A DNA stretch of 64,000 bases from Komagataeibacter sp. FNDCF1 (GCF_021295335.1 NZ_JAIWOT010000001.1:3309501-3373500); one strand, 5' to 3'; counted from the stretch's first letter, positions 45,938 through 56,263 are shown. Notes: generated from the letters alone by a model not told the origin. Translations and numbers: made by a program.

Positions 45938-46492
45938 TTATGCCGCGCAGCAGCCTGCGGGCCGGGGGGCGGATGCCGTCGCCTGGGCCGCGATGGCGCT
46001 ATCCATGTCGGCACCATCAGGCCGGTCCGTTCCGGGCTGCCGGTCGTTCTGGGCGTCACCCGCCAGGGACTGCCCGGACGAGACGGGAATGCGGCGCGGC
46101 TTGAGCGCCTCGGGCACGATCTGGCGCACGGCTATGCGCAGCAGGCCGTTGGTCAGGTCGGCATTTTCCACCACTACATGGTCGGCCAGCACGAAGCGGC
46201 GCTCGAATGCGCGCGTGGCAATGCCGCGATAGAGCATTTCCCTGCCCTGTGCCGGGGCATCGCCCACACGGCCGGACACGATCAACGTGTTGTCCTGCAC
46301 CGTAAGTTCGATATCATCGGGGCCAAACCCGGCTACCGCCATGGTCAGGGTGTACTGGGCGTCGGACAGTTTTTCGATGTTGTAGGGGGGATAGGACGGG
46401 CTGACCGGGTTCTGGGCCGCCGTATCGACAAGCTGGGCCAGACGGTCAAATCCTATGGCGCTGCGGAACAGCGGCGCGAAATCATAAGCCAT
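45938..46492 (-). CDS. Small heat-shock protein, Hsp20/IbpA family
   Basis: A 184-residue chaperone. The alpha-crystallin domain runs from about residue 35 (YPPYNIEKLSDAQYTLTMAV) to about 130. It includes the typical FGPDDIELTVQDNTLIVSG, the IATRAFERRFVLADHV core and the C-terminal (P)RRIPV anchor. A Gln/Asp-rich tail of about 45 residues is longer than in E. coli IbpA. GGAGG lies 8 bases before the ATG at 46492 and 2 bases before the in-frame ATG at 46498, so the downstream one is used. It probably binds unfolding proteins under heat stress. Confidence 0.92.
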   Translation of the reverse strand: MAYDFAPLFRSAIGFDRLAQLVDTAAQNPVSPSYPPYNIEKLSDAQYTLTMAVAGFGPDDIELTVQDNTLIVSGRVGDAPAQGREMLYRGIATRAFERRFVLADHVVVENADLTNGLLRIAVRQIVPEALKPRRIPVSSGQSLAGDAQNDRQPGTDRPDGADMDSAIAAQATASAPRPAGCCAA

Positions 46493-46495
46493 GTT

Positions 46496-46517
46496 CATAA
46501 CCTCCATGAAGCAAGGT
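46496..46517 (-). promoter_or_regulatory. ROSE-like RNA thermometer hairpin covering the hsp20 ribosome binding site
   Basis: The leader RNA just before the start reads ACCUUGCUUCAUGGAGGUU. UUGCU can pair with the GGAGG Shine-Dalgarno, including the opposed G-G typical of ROSE elements. More hairpins (for example CGGUCCGCU near 46540) lie further upstream. Confidence 0.6.
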
Positions 46518-46606
46518 CTGCTGCAATGCGGTCCCTCGGTTGAGCGGACCGCCATTTCCGGTTGATGCGCACGGACCCGCTTGGGCGCCCGGCGTATTCC
46601 AGACAT

Positions 46607-46646
46607 GGGAATGCCCGGCCCCCCGTTCAAGGGACCGGGCATTCCC
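46607..46646 (-). terminator. Terminator-like hairpin after rpmE
   Basis: A perfect 12-bp stem GGGAATGCCCGG/CCGGGCATTCCC with a 16-base loop, 37 bases after the rpmE stop. It has no T-tract. Confidence 0.7.
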
Positions 46647-46683
46647 GGCAGTACAGACTTCGGTAGTGGGAGGCGTAGGGCGA

Positions 46684-46914
46684 TCAGCCCTTCTTGCGCT
46701 GCCCCAGTGCACCGAACTTCTTGTTGAACTTGGCGACCTGGCCCCCGGTGTCCATCATGCGCTGCACGCCGGTCCATGCCGGATGGGACTTCGGGTCGAT
46801 GTCCAGGCGCAGCGTATCGCCGGGCTTGCCGTAGCAGGAACGGGTCTTGTACTCGGTGCCATCGGTCATGATGACATTGATCTCGTGATAGTCGGGGTGG
46901 ATGCCGGATTTCAT
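46684..46914 (-). CDS. rpmE: 50S ribosomal protein L31
   Basis: A 76-residue protein. [19 protein letters not shown] and KSHPAWTG are the alphaproteobacterial L31 hallmarks. The paired Cys of the zinc-binding L31 type are missing; only one Cys is present (RSCYGK). The start at 46914 is fixed by conservation, and a longer frame upstream is not used. Confidence 0.96.
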   Translation of the reverse strand: MKSGIHPDYHEINVIMTDGTEYKTRSCYGKPGDTLRLDIDPKSHPAWTGVQRMMDTGGQVAKFNKKFGALGQRKKG

Positions 46915-47168
46915 TTCAAACAACTTTCGCGCTGGGCCCACCGATGCCGACCGGGGGCGATGTATCGGCAGGCGTATAGACGACAAGGACCGGCAAGATC
47001 AACACCCGATCCCCATAAAAGCCGGTTTGCCCCGCCAGCCGGCCCGGGTGTTACCCCGTTGCATCATGATGGCGCAGGCTGTGGCGGTCGGTGCAATATG
47101 GTGTCGTCATGGCGGCGGGATGTTGCTAGACCTGAACCATCTTCGATCAGATCAAAGGATTGGCCTTC
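46915..47168. promoter_or_regulatory. Divergent promoter region of rpmE and mscL
   Basis: The 254-base gap carries promoters for both genes. AAAGGA at 47153-47158 serves mscL. I see no clear -10/-35 pair. Confidence 0.3.
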
Positions 47169-47684
47169 ATGGCAAAACTGCCGGACCACGTGCCCGAACT
47201 GCACGTAAAGGATATTCACGTACCTGGCTGGCTGGGGGAATTCCGCGCCTTCCTGATGCGCGGCAATGTGGTTGACCTGGCGGTTGGTGTGATCGTGGGT
47301 GCTGCGTTCACCGCAATCGTGAACAGCCTGGTCAAGGATATCTTTACCCCGATACTGGGCCTGCTGATCGGTGGTATCGACTTTACCAACCTGTTCGTCA
47401 CGCTGCGCGGGCCGCATCTTGCCACGCTGGCCGAGGCACAGAAGGCCGGGGCGGTCACGCTCAATGTCGGCCTGTTCCTCAATGCCGTGATCCAGTTCAT
47501 CATCATCGGCTTTGTCATTTTCTGGGTCGTGAAGGTGATCAACCGCCTGACCGTGAAGAAAGAGGCCGAGAAGCCCGCCACCCCCCCGGCACCCCCGCGC
47601 AACGAGGTGCTGCTGCAGGACATTCTCGATGTGCTGAAGGCCGACGCCGCCGCGCAGAAGGCTGCGACCACGCCCAAGGCCTGA
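47169..47684 (+). CDS. mscL: Large-conductance mechanosensitive channel
   Basis: A 171-residue channel subunit that opens under osmotic downshock. The first helix and its flanks, [20 protein letters not shown], are the MscL signature. TM2 is [19 protein letters not shown], and the C-terminal bundle [12 protein letters not shown] ends the protein. It is longer than the usual 130-150 residues because of an N-terminal extension of about 20 residues. AAAGGA 10 bases upstream supports the ATG at 47169. A terminator follows. Confidence 0.95.
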   Translation: MAKLPDHVPELHVKDIHVPGWLGEFRAFLMRGNVVDLAVGVIVGAAFTAIVNSLVKDIFTPILGLLIGGIDFTNLFVTLRGPHLATLAEAQKAGAVTLNVGLFLNAVIQFIIIGFVIFWVVKVINRLTVKKEAEKPATPPAPPRNEVLLQDILDVLKADAAAQKAATTPKA

Positions 47685-47711
47685 GCGTTCCCGACAGGCT
47701 GCGACTGCATG

Positions 47712-47739
47712 ACGGGCATCCGGAAGGGTGCCCGTTTTT
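47712..47739 (+). terminator. Rho-independent terminator of mscL
   Basis: A 10-bp stem (47712-47721 with 47726-47735) with a GGAA tetraloop, then a T-run to 47739. Confidence 0.92.
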
Positions 47740-47817
47740 CATGCGCGCGGTTCTGGCCACCTTGTGCCATCCACCGGAACTGCCCAATATCCTCTCCTAT
47801 GTGGGGGCAGCTGGTTC

Positions 47818-48300
47818 ATGACTGATTTCAAACGATATGTACGCACGGGCCTGCTGGCCGTGGCGGCCACGGGCCTTCTCGCGGGGTGCCACAGTGCAGC
47901 GCCGGAGCGGGACATGGCCCACCTGCCGCCCTCCGCGCGGGATTACCTGCTGGTTACATCCTATTTCATGGCGGAAGGAGGGCTGGTCAGCCGCCTGCAG
48001 GATGGCGGTCTGTCAGGCCAGCAGGTGTATGACATGGCCATTTCGCTCAAATACGGCAAGCGCATGCTGCTGGCCGCGCTCAGCAAACCCTCCGGCGCCG
48101 CGCGGCGCAGGGGGCAGCAGGCGGTGGAACTCATGGTCGCATGCACCAACCAGCCGGATCCCTCCACGCTGGGGGGCAGGACGCCCGCGCGCTGCCTGCC
48201 CGGCGCACCGCTTCTTACGACGGTGGCCCCGCCTGATTCACATGGCCCCGACGCAAAAGGGCAGGTGCCGCCACAACCGGCCGCACCTGCCCGCAGGTAA
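47818..48300 (+). CDS. Lipoprotein of unknown function
   Basis: A 160-residue protein. The lipobox LLAGC near residue 24 follows a typical n-region and hydrophobic stretch, so it should be lipidated. Beyond a helical segment PPSARDYLLVTSYFMAEGGL I recognise no family. A Pro-rich tail ends the protein. It is probably an outer-membrane lipoprotein of the Acetobacteraceae. Confidence 0.75.
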   Translation: MTDFKRYVRTGLLAVAATGLLAGCHSAAPERDMAHLPPSARDYLLVTSYFMAEGGLVSRLQDGGLSGQQVYDMAISLKYGKRMLLAALSKPSGAARRRGQQAVELMVACTNQPDPSTLGGRTPARCLPGAPLLTTVAPPDSHGPDAKGQVPPQPAAPARR

Positions 48301-48349
48301 TCCCGCGCGCGGAGTCGCTGCGCGAACATTCATGCCCGGTGTAGCGTGG

Positions 48350-49303
48350 TTAGGTGCGCGCGGGCGGCCGTGCATCACGGCGCAGGCGTTTCTCCCCCAT
48401 CAGCAGCAGCAGTGGTGCCGCGATGAAGATGGAGGAAGACGTGCCCACCACAATCCCGAACAGCATCACCCACGCAAAGCCCGACAGGCTGGCGCCGCCA
48501 AACAGCGCCAGTGGGAGTGCCGCAAGGAACACGGTGCATGACGTGCCCAGCGTGCGGCTGAGTGTTTCATTGATCGACAGGTCAATCAGTTCCGCCAGCG
48601 GCATGGTGCGGTATTTGCGCAGGTTTTCACGCACGCGGTCATACACCACCACCTTGTCGTTGGTGGAATAGCCAAGAATGGTCAGGATGGCGGCCACCAT
48701 CACCAGATCGAATTCGAAATGCGTGATGACCAGGAAGCCGATGGCCTTGGTCAGGTCCAGCACCAGCGTCACCACCGCGCTGACTGCGAACTCCCACTCA
48801 AAACGGAACCAGATATAGGCCAGGATCATCAGCAGGCTGATGCCCAGCGCCAGCATCCCGTTGTGGAACAGTTCCTTCGAGACCGAGGCGCCCACCGCAT
48901 CCGCCCGCAGCACCTGCGCGCCGGGCAGGGTGGCGATGGCATGGCGCACGGAATCGACCATGGCCTGCGTGCGTGCCTCATGGTCGGGTTCGCTGTCGGG
49001 CGGGGTATCCAGGCGGATCAGCACGTCATCCGGACCACCAAAGGACTGCACGCCGGCGGCCGTTACATGCTGCGCCGCAAGTGCTGCGCGGATGGCGTTG
49101 AAATCCGCCGGTCCCTGCGTGCGCGCTTCCACCACGATACCGCCGCGGAAATCCAGCCCCAGCGTCAGGCCGGGGTGGAAGAACAGGATCAGCGAGGCGA
49201 TGGACAGCACGGCCGATGTGGCGAGACCGATGAAACGGCCCCGCATGAAGTTGATTTTCGTGCCACGCGGCACGAACCGGAGAAGGGGACGGTCAAACAT
49301 CAT
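48350..49303 (-). CDS. secF: Protein translocase subunit SecF
   Basis: A 317-residue inner-membrane protein with six TM segments. FHPGLTLGLDFRGGIVVEART is the conserved first-loop motif and the second SecF signature is GYSTNDKVVVYDRVREN. It helps SecYEG push proteins across using the proton gradient. GAGG 8 bases before the ATG at 49303, inside secD's end, supports this start. secD lies 10 bases upstream. Confidence 0.95.
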   Translation of the reverse strand: MMFDRPLLRFVPRGTKINFMRGRFIGLATSAVLSIASLILFFHPGLTLGLDFRGGIVVEARTQGPADFNAIRAALAAQHVTAAGVQSFGGPDDVLIRLDTPPDSEPDHEARTQAMVDSVRHAIATLPGAQVLRADAVGASVSKELFHNGMLALGISLLMILAYIWFRFEWEFAVSAVVTLVLDLTKAIGFLVITHFEFDLVMVAAILTILGYSTNDKVVVYDRVRENLRKYRTMPLAELIDLSINETLSRTLGTSCTVFLAALPLALFGGASLSGFAWVMLFGIVVGTSSSIFIAAPLLLLMGEKRLRRDARPPART

Positions 49304-49313
49304 GCGGCGCGCC

Positions 49314-50864
49314 TCAGACCGGCAGGGTGCTGGGGCGTGTGCGGGCATACCAGCGCACCATCAGCATCCGCGACAGGAGAAGGGTGGTGAACAGGGTCGT
49401 CACGATACCGATCGTGATGGTCAGCGCGAAGCCGCGCACCGGCCCGGTTCCGAAAACGAACAGCATCACATGCGCCAGCAATGCGGTGGCGTTACTGTCC
49501 ACGATTGTACTGGTGGCCCGCTCGAAGCCTGCCTGCATGGCCTGGAGCGCGCTGCGGCCACGGGCCACTTCCTCGCGGATGCGTTCGTTGATCAGGATGT
49601 TCGCATCCACCGCCATACCCAGCGTCAGCAGCATGCCCGCCATGCCCGGCAGGGTCAGCGTGGCCTCGAACAGCGACAGGATGGCCGTCATCAGCACCAG
49701 GTTGGCCAGCAGCGCCATGTTGGCGTACCAGCCGAACCGGCCATAGAACAGCGCCATGAACGCGATCACCAGCACGAAGCCGGCAGCCAGGCTGTAACCG
49801 CCCGCCCGGATCGAATCCGCACCCAGTGACGGGCCGATGGAACGCTGCTCGATCACGTTGAGCGGGGCCGGCAGCGCGCCCGCGCGCAGCAGCAGCGCCA
49901 TGTCGGTGGCCTGCTGCGCGCTGAACCCGCCGGTGATCTGCCCGCTGCCGCCGGTAATGGCGGTGCGGATGACCGGGGCCTCGATCACCTTGTTATCCAG
50001 CACGATGGCGAAGCGCTTGCCCACATTGGCCCGCGTCACGTCACCGAATTCCTGCGCGCCGGTCGAATCGAACGTGAAGTTCACCGCCCATTCGCCGCTC
50101 TGCTGGTCGATCGAGGCACTGGCGTTGGTCAGGTCCGCGCCATCCACGTCCACATGCGAGAACACCGGCAGCTTGCTCTGCCCGTCACTCATGGGCAGCA
50201 TTTCTACGCCCGGCGGCGGCACGGAAGACCCGATGGCGGAATCCGCCACCAGATGGAACGTCATCTTCGCCGTGGTGCCCAGCAGGTTCTTCACCCGCTC
50301 GGGGTCGCTGATGCCGGGCAGTTCGACAATGATCCGGTCTTCGCCCTGGCGGGTGATCTCGGGGTCGATGGCGCCGGTTGCGTCGATACGGCGGCGCACG
50401 ATCTCGATCGACTGGGTCACCGCGTCATAGGCGCGCTGGCGGGCGGCTTCGGTGGACAGGGTGATGGCGATCTGGCCGCCATCGGCCTGTTCCACGCTGA
50501 ATTCGCCCGGCACGTTCATCGGCATGGCGCGCAGCGCCTTCAGGTCGGGCTGCGTCTCTTCGGGTGTGCGCGGCGTGAACGTCACGCCATGGGCGGTGGC
50601 GGCCAGGTTACGGTAGCCCAGCGAATTCTTCAGCAGGGTCTGGCGTGTTTCATCCTGCAGCCCGCGCACCCGGTCGGCCGCCACACTGTTCATGTCCACC
50701 TGCAGGAGCAGGTAGGAGCCGCCCCGCAGGTCAAGCCCGAGGTGGATCTGGCGCCAGGGCAGGGATGCCATGGGCTGGCTTATGACATTGGGCAGGCACA
50801 GCGCCAGCCCGATCAGACATACGCCAATGACCGAGGCCATTCTGAGCCGACTGTAATACATCAT
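49314..50864 (-). CDS. secD: Protein translocase subunit SecD
   Basis: A 516-residue partner of SecF. LGLDLRGGSYLLLQVD, the periplasmic DRIIVELPGISDPERVKNLLG and the C-terminal GMAVDANILINERIREE with six TM segments are SecD marks. No yajC is visible upstream in the window. It forms a secD-secF operon. Confidence 0.95.
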   Translation of the reverse strand: MMYYSRLRMASVIGVCLIGLALCLPNVISQPMASLPWRQIHLGLDLRGGSYLLLQVDMNSVAADRVRGLQDETRQTLLKNSLGYRNLAATAHGVTFTPRTPEETQPDLKALRAMPMNVPGEFSVEQADGGQIAITLSTEAARQRAYDAVTQSIEIVRRRIDATGAIDPEITRQGEDRIIVELPGISDPERVKNLLGTTAKMTFHLVADSAIGSSVPPPGVEMLPMSDGQSKLPVFSHVDVDGADLTNASASIDQQSGEWAVNFTFDSTGAQEFGDVTRANVGKRFAIVLDNKVIEAPVIRTAITGGSGQITGGFSAQQATDMALLLRAGALPAPLNVIEQRSIGPSLGADSIRAGGYSLAAGFVLVIAFMALFYGRFGWYANMALLANLVLMTAILSLFEATLTLPGMAGMLLTLGMAVDANILINERIREEVARGRSALQAMQAGFERATSTIVDSNATALLAHVMLFVFGTGPVRGFALTITIGIVTTLFTTLLLSRMLMVRWYARTRPSTLPV

Positions 50865-51130
50865 GACTTGATGGAGTGCTCCCTGCGCCCGGCTGCACCG
50901 GTTCCCTTGCCCGGCATGGTCAATGTACCGTGTGTACGAAATTCAGTGGCGGGAACATGCCGGTCCGCGCCCGATGATGCAACCGCTGATGCGCCACACG
51001 CGCGGCCGACGTTGCCGTTTTGCCGCATTCCCTGCCTCATTCATGCCCGGTGTGACCATGGCGGGGGTGTGCGCCGTGGCCGCTGGCTGCTAATCGGGGT
51101 GGGCAGACCACAACAGGGCGGGAACGGGGC
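50865..51130. promoter_or_regulatory. Divergent gap between secD and the Gfo/Idh gene
   Basis: 266 bases with no open gene. A short GTAC-CGTGT-GTAC dyad sits near 50925. Promoters of both flanking genes are expected here, but no convincing boxes are visible. Confidence 0.3.
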
Positions 51131-52150
51131 ATGGCGCAGGCGGCAGGCACGGACAGGGCAGGGCGGCAGCTGCGTATCGGCATTGTGGGGGCAGGGCATT
51201 TTGGCCGGTTCCATGCGCTCAAGGTACTGGATTCCACGCGTGAAGTGCTGTCGGGCATCCATGATCCGGACACGCGGCGCGCAGGCGTGGTGGCGCGTGA
51301 GGCGGGTGGCGTGCCGGTGCTGTCCTACCCCGACCTGCTGGCCTGTTCGGATGCGGTCATTGTCGCGGCCCCTGCCGAACATCATTTCGCCCTTGCCCGC
51401 CAGGCCCTTTTGGCGGGGCGGCATGTGCTGGTGGAAAAACCCATGGCCGCGACGCTGGAGCAGGCCGATGAACTGGCCGCTCTGGCACAGGCGCGGAATG
51501 TGGTGCTGCAGGTGGGGCATCTGCTGCGCTATTCGGCCGAGCACCGTGCCATTACCGAGCGCATTTCCCGCCCGCTCTATATCGAGGCCACGCGCATCGC
51601 CCCCTACAAGCCGCGCGGCACGGATGTCTCGGTCATCCTTGACCTCATGATCCATGACCTTGATCTGGTGCTGGCCATCGTGGACAGCCCGATCGAGAGC
51701 GTGGACGCGCTGGGTGCGGCCGTCAGTTCCCCCTTCGAGGACATTGCCAATGCCCGCGTGCGTTTTGAAAACGGCTGCGTGGCCACCATCGCCGCCAGCC
51801 GCATCTCGCTCAAGACCGAGCGGCGGATGCGTGTTTTCTCGCAGGAAGGCTATCTGTCCGCCGATTTCATGAAGCGCGAACTGACCATGATCGGGCGTGA
51901 GCGTGGGCTGCCGCTGCCGGGCACGGGCGGCTTCCGGCGTGAAGCTGTGACATGGCGTGACCATGATACCCTTGCCGCCGAGCATGCGGCCTTTGCAGCG
52001 TCCTGCCTGGATGGGGCAAAGGTGCTGGTCGATGCAGCGGCGGGCCGCCGCGCACTGGCCGCCGCCCTTGCGGTGACACAGGGCATTGCCGACACCCGCG
52101 CGCGGATGGAGGCATCCGGCCTGATCATTCCGCCCGTTCAGGAAGACTGA
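51131..52150 (+). CDS. Gfo/Idh/MocA family oxidoreductase
   Basis: A 339-residue NAD(P)-dependent sugar dehydrogenase-like protein. The Rossmann motif is IGIVGAGHFGRFHA near residue 16 and the catalytic-site Lys motif is EKPMA. DLMIHDLDLVLA is the second conserved block. Relatives occur beside lpxI/lpxB in other Alphaproteobacteria, where the substrate is not known. Here it stands alone and its stop region overlaps the convergent ABC-F gene by 13 bases. Confidence 0.87.
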   Translation: MAQAAGTDRAGRQLRIGIVGAGHFGRFHALKVLDSTREVLSGIHDPDTRRAGVVAREAGGVPVLSYPDLLACSDAVIVAAPAEHHFALARQALLAGRHVLVEKPMAATLEQADELAALAQARNVVLQVGHLLRYSAEHRAITERISRPLYIEATRIAPYKPRGTDVSVILDLMIHDLDLVLAIVDSPIESVDALGAAVSSPFEDIANARVRFENGCVATIAASRISLKTERRMRVFSQEGYLSADFMKRELTMIGRERGLPLPGTGGFRREAVTWRDHDTLAAEHAAFAASCLDGAKVLVDAAAGRRALAAALAVTQGIADTRARMEASGLIIPPVQED

Positions 52151-53964
52151 AGCGTCTCGCGCAGCATTTCCAGCTCAAGCCAGCGTTCTTCCGCCGCCGT
52201 CAGGTCGGCCTGTGCCTTTTCCAGCGCGGTGGTGGCGGCGGTAAAGGCAGCCGGATCGCGGGCATAAAGTCCCGCATCGCTCAGGATCGTGCGCAGGCGC
52301 TCGATCTCGGCCTCCAGCGCCGCCATCTGTCTGGGCAGCTGTTCCAGCGCGTGCTTGTCCTTGTACGACATCTTGCGCGCGGGCTGGCGGGGTGAGGCCG
52401 TGGGGGCGACATCGGTTCTGGGGGATGTGGTTTCCGCGCGTTCCTGCCGGGGGCGGGTGGCCAGTGCGGCATCCTGCCGCTGGGCCAGCATGTCGCTGTA
52501 ACCGCCGGCATATTCCACCCATTTCCCACCGCCTTCGGCCATCAGGATGGAGGAGGCGACCCGATCGAGGAAGTCGCGGTCATGGCTGACCAGCAGTACC
52601 GTGCCGGAGTAGGTGGCCAGCATGTCCTGCAAAAGGTCCAGCGTTTCAAGGTCGAGATCGTTGGTGGGTTCATCCAGCACCAGCAGGTTGGATGGCCGCG
52701 CCAGCGCGCAGGCCAGCATGAGCCGCCCGCGCTCGCCACCCGACAGCACGCCCACCGGCGTACGCGCCTGCTCGGGACGGAACAGGAAGTCCTTCATGTA
52801 ACCGATGACATGGCGCTTTTCGCTACCGACCTGCACCATGTCGCCCCCGCCGCCCGTCAGCGTATCCGCCAGCGTGGTGTCGGGATCAAGCGAGCGGCGC
52901 TGCTGGTCCAGTGTCACGACATCGAGCGCGCTGCCGATGCTGATGGTGCCGGAATCGGGTTTGTCCAGTCCCGTCAGCAGGCGCAGGAGCGTACTCTTGC
53001 CCGCGCCATTGGCGCCCACAATGCCCAGCCGGTCGCCACGCAGCACGCGCAGGTCCAGATGGCTGACCACCGGATGGGCGGGGTTGTAGGCGCGCGAGAT
53101 ATCCTCGGCTACCGCCACCAGCTTGCCCGACAGGTCGCTCTCGCGTGCTTCCATCTTCAGGCCGCCAGGCTGGCGGATGGCGGTGCGGCGGGTATTGCGC
53201 AGTTCCGCCAGTTCGGCCACGCGGCGGACGTTGCGCTTGCGGCGCGCGGTCACGCCGTAGCGCATCCAGTCTTCTTCCCGCGCAATCTGGCGGTCCAGCT
53301 TGTGGCTGTCGCGCTCCTCCTGCTCCAGCACCTCTTCGCGCCATGTCTCGAAGCGGGCGAATCCCTGGTCCAGCCTGCGGGTGATACCCCGGTCCAGCCA
53401 CACGACCGAGCGTGACAGCGTTTCCAGCAGCCTGCGGTCATGGCTTATGATGACCATGGCCGAGGAGAGCGACAGCAGTTCGCGCTCCAGCCATTCAATG
53501 GTGGGCATGTCCAGATGGTTGGTGGGTTCATCCAGCAAAAGCAGGTCGGGTTCGGGTGCCAGGGCACGGGCCAGCGCGCAGCGACGGGCTTCCCCGCCCG
53601 AAAGGGTGGTCGGGTCTTCCGTGCCGTTCAGCCCCAGTTCGCCCAGCAGCAGTTCGGCGCGGTATTCCGGGTCACCCGGCCCCATGCCTGCGCGCACGTA
53701 ATCCAGCGTGGTGGCGAATCCGGACAGGTCGGGTTCCTGCGGCAGGTAGCGCACGGTGGTGCCGGGCTGGACGAAAACGGTACCGTCATCGGCCTGGATC
53801 TCTCCCGCCGCGATGCGCAGCAGGGTGGACTTGCCACAGCCATTGCGGCCGACAAGGCACAGGCGCTCGCCCGGGCCCACGCCAAATCCCGCCCCGTTGA
53901 GCAGCGGCGCGCCCCCGAGGGTAAGGGTAATGTCCTGAAGGAGAAGAAGGGGAGGAGAAGCCAT
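52138..53964 (-). CDS. ABC-F family ATPase (Uup-like)
   Basis: A 608-residue soluble protein with two ABC domains. Walker A motifs are GRNGCGKST near residue 40 and GANGAGKST near 320. Signatures are [13 protein letters not shown] and [13 protein letters not shown], each followed by LDEPTN. A charged C-terminal region (about residues 530-608) is the coiled-coil, DNA-binding tail of Uup. This is the second ABC-F protein of the window and differs from the YheS-like one by its tail and linker. Confidence 0.88.
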   Translation of the reverse strand: MASPPLLLLQDITLTLGGAPLLNGAGFGVGPGERLCLVGRNGCGKSTLLRIAAGEIQADDGTVFVQPGTTVRYLPQEPDLSGFATTLDYVRAGMGPGDPEYRAELLLGELGLNGTEDPTTLSGGEARRCALARALAPEPDLLLLDEPTNHLDMPTIEWLERELLSLSSAMVIISHDRRLLETLSRSVVWLDRGITRRLDQGFARFETWREEVLEQEERDSHKLDRQIAREEDWMRYGVTARRKRNVRRVAELAELRNTRRTAIRQPGGLKMEARESDLSGKLVAVAEDISRAYNPAHPVVSHLDLRVLRGDRLGIVGANGAGKSTLLRLLTGLDKPDSGTISIGSALDVVTLDQQRRSLDPDTTLADTLTGGGGDMVQVGSEKRHVIGYMKDFLFRPEQARTPVGVLSGGERGRLMLACALARPSNLLVLDEPTNDLDLETLDLLQDMLATYSGTVLLVSHDRDFLDRVASSILMAEGGGKWVEYAGGYSDMLAQRQDAALATRPRQERAETTSPRTDVAPTASPRQPARKMSYKDKHALEQLPRQMAALEAEIERLRTILSDAGLYARDPAAFTAATTALEKAQADLTAAEERWLELEMLRETLQSS

Positions 53965-54015
53965 ATCCGCTTATGTCCCTTCTGCCGGCCTGTGTGCAAG
54001 GCCGCGATGGCGGGG

Positions 54016-55395
54016 TCAGCCCTGTGCTGCCCCTTCCAGTATGTTCAGGAACGACAGCCCCCAGCCCAGCGCCGTGCGGGTGCCGATGCTGTCCCAGCAT
54101 GCCTGCCAGCGTTCGCGCCGTTCATCGGCTGACATGAGCATCGCGCGCTCCAGCGCGTCGGCCATGTCATCATGGTCGAGCGGATTGACCAGCACGGCGG
54201 CCTCAAGCTGCCTGGCCGCCCCCGCCAGGCGCGAGAGGATCAGCACGCCCGGGTTTTCCGGGTCCTGCGCTGCGATGAATTCCTTGGCCACAAGGTTCAT
54301 CCCGTCGCGCAGGGGGGTGATGTAGCCGATATCGGCCAGCCGCATGTAGCCCGCCACGGTGGGGCGCGGGCTGCCACGTGTCAGGAAGCGCAGCGGTGTC
54401 CAGTCCGCCTGCCCGCGATGGGCATTGAGCTGGCCGATCTGGTGCTCCAGCGTGTTGCGCAGCGCCTTGTAGGAGGGAACGTCCGTCCGGCTTTCCGCCG
54501 CGATCTGCAGGAATGTGACCTGCCGCTCGCGCTGCGGGTAGGTTTCCAGAAAGCGCTCGTAACCCGCCAGCCGGTGGTCCAGCCCCTTGGTGGGGTCCAT
54601 GCGGTCCACGCCAAAGACCAGCCTGCGCCCCGCAAGCGAGCCGGAAAGCCTGCGCAGGTCATCGGATTCCGCTGCTTCCCGCGCCGTGGCGGCAAAGCGC
54701 TCGGGGTCGATCTCGACGGGAAAGGTGCCGACCCGTACCATGTGCCCCTCGAACACGAGCCCGTCTTCTCCCTGCGGCACGGCGCCTGCCGTACGGGTGG
54801 CGGCAAAGATGAAATTGGCCGTATCGTCCGCCGTCTGGAACCCCAGAAGGTCCGCCTTGAGCAGGTCGCGCAGGAAAGTGCCGCCATCGGGCGCGGTCGC
54901 CAGCATGTCCGGCGCGGGAAAGGGGGTATGGAGGAAGAAGCCGATGGGCTGGCGCACGCCGTGGCGGCGCAGCAGGGCCGCCAGTGGCAGCAGGTGATAG
55001 TCGTGGATCCAGATGATGTCATCCGCGCGCAGGAGCGGCAGCAGGTTTTCACAGAAGCGTTCGTTGACCGACCAGTAGGTGGCGAGTTCACGCCGCTCGA
55101 AATGGATGTGCTCGGGCAGGGAGTGCATGAGCGGCCACAGCGTGGAATTGGAAAAGCCGGTGTAGTAGTTGCGGTGCTCGGCAGGGGTCAGGCCGATGGT
55201 GGCGTATTCCACGCCCCCGGCCTTCTGGATCGCGGGGGGGAGATGCGCGGCGTCGGAGTGGCAGGTCCCGTTCCAGCCGAACCACATGCCGCCCTTGCGT
55301 GCCAGCAGGTCCATCAGCACGACGGCAAGGCCGCCGGGACGCAGCCCTTCCTTGGGGACGGGAACGCGATTGGAGACGATGACGAGCCGTTTCAT
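54016..55395 (-). CDS. otsA: Alpha,alpha-trehalose-6-phosphate synthase (GT20)
   Basis: A 459-residue retaining glucosyltransferase that joins UDP-glucose and glucose-6-phosphate. [46 protein letters not shown] and [13 protein letters not shown] are OtsA signatures. The start at 55395 follows GAGAGGG and gives the canonical [10 protein letters not shown]; a longer frame is not needed. No otsB phosphatase is in the window. It lies 127 bases downstream of phyR on the same strand, so trehalose synthesis is probably under general stress control. Confidence 0.94.
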   Translation of the reverse strand: MKRLVIVSNRVPVPKEGLRPGGLAVVLMDLLARKGGMWFGWNGTCHSDAAHLPPAIQKAGGVEYATIGLTPAEHRNYYTGFSNSTLWPLMHSLPEHIHFERRELATYWSVNERFCENLLPLLRADDIIWIHDYHLLPLAALLRRHGVRQPIGFFLHTPFPAPDMLATAPDGGTFLRDLLKADLLGFQTADDTANFIFAATRTAGAVPQGEDGLVFEGHMVRVGTFPVEIDPERFAATAREAAESDDLRRLSGSLAGRRLVFGVDRMDPTKGLDHRLAGYERFLETYPQRERQVTFLQIAAESRTDVPSYKALRNTLEHQIGQLNAHRGQADWTPLRFLTRGSPRPTVAGYMRLADIGYITPLRDGMNLVAKEFIAAQDPENPGVLILSRLAGAARQLEAAVLVNPLDHDDMADALERAMLMSADERRERWQACWDSIGTRTALGWGLSFLNILEGAAQG

Positions 55396-55522
55396 TCTGC
55401 CCTCTCTGCTAAGCTGTCGCGCGGTGGACAGGCCCCATCCCGCTGCCACGGCAGATGCGGAGCATATACGTAACGGCCGGGGGAGGGGATGCCGCTGGCG
55501 CCAGTGCTGGCATGCGGTTGTG

Positions 55523-56263
55523 TCAGTTCAGTGACACACCGCCGGAAACGGCCTGATAGGTGGAGACCGCAAGCGTGAGCGGCTCGAAGGGCTTGGTGAT
55601 GACGAAGGCCGGCTCGATGGTGTCCCCCGTCAGCAGGCGTTCGGGATAGGCGGTCACGAAGATGATGGGAATGTCCTGGTGCTGCAGGATGCTGGAGACG
55701 GCGTGCATCCCGTCCCCCCCGTCACCCAGGTTGATATCGGCGAGGATCAGTCCCGGGCGGGTTTCGCGTGCCAGGCGGACGGCCTCGGCCTCGCTGCTGG
55801 CGACGCCGGCTATGGTATGGCCGCACTGGCGGACCAGTTCCTCGATATCCATCGCGATGATGGGTTCGTCCTCGATGATCAGTACGCTGGTCTGCGCGCA
55901 CGAGCGCAGGCGGACATGGGCGTCCTCCAGCATGGTTTCCGCCTGCGCGGGTGACAGGGACAGGACCTGCGCGGCATCCGCCACGGGCAGTTCCTCAAGC
56001 GATGTCAGCAGGAGCAGCTTGCGCGCGAGCGCTGGCATGCCGACCGCCTGTTCATGTTCCCCCGCATGCGCCGCGTGCTGGCGCGAGATCCATTGGTAAA
56101 GACGCAGCCTTGGTGGCATGGAAGGATCATCCACCGCCATGAGTTCACGCAGGCTTTCGGCTACCAGCAGGTCGCCGCTGGACTGGCTGCCACATAATGC
56201 GCGGGCATAGCGCCGGGCATAGGGCAGGGCGCGAAGCAGGTCTTGACGCCGTGATAGCGGCAT
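55523..56263 (-). CDS. phyR: PhyR-type general stress response regulator
   Basis: A 246-residue protein with a sigma-factor-like N-terminus (about residues 1-122: sigma-2-like RALPYARRYARAL, sigma-4-like ELPVADAAQVLSLSPAQ) and a receiver domain. The receiver has acidic E131/D132, phospho-acceptor D176 in LILADINLGDG, and K224 in ITKPFEP. On phosphorylation PhyR binds the anti-sigma factor NepR and frees EcfG. It is divergent from the first ecfG-like gene; nepR and the kinase follow it. Confidence 0.95.
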   Translation of the reverse strand: MPLSRRQDLLRALPYARRYARALCGSQSSGDLLVAESLRELMAVDDPSMPPRLRLYQWISRQHAAHAGEHEQAVGMPALARKLLLLTSLEELPVADAAQVLSLSPAQAETMLEDAHVRLRSCAQTSVLIIEDEPIIAMDIEELVRQCGHTIAGVASSEAEAVRLARETRPGLILADINLGDGGDGMHAVSSILQHQDIPIIFVTAYPERLLTGDTIEPAFVITKPFEPLTLAVSTYQAVSGGVSLN

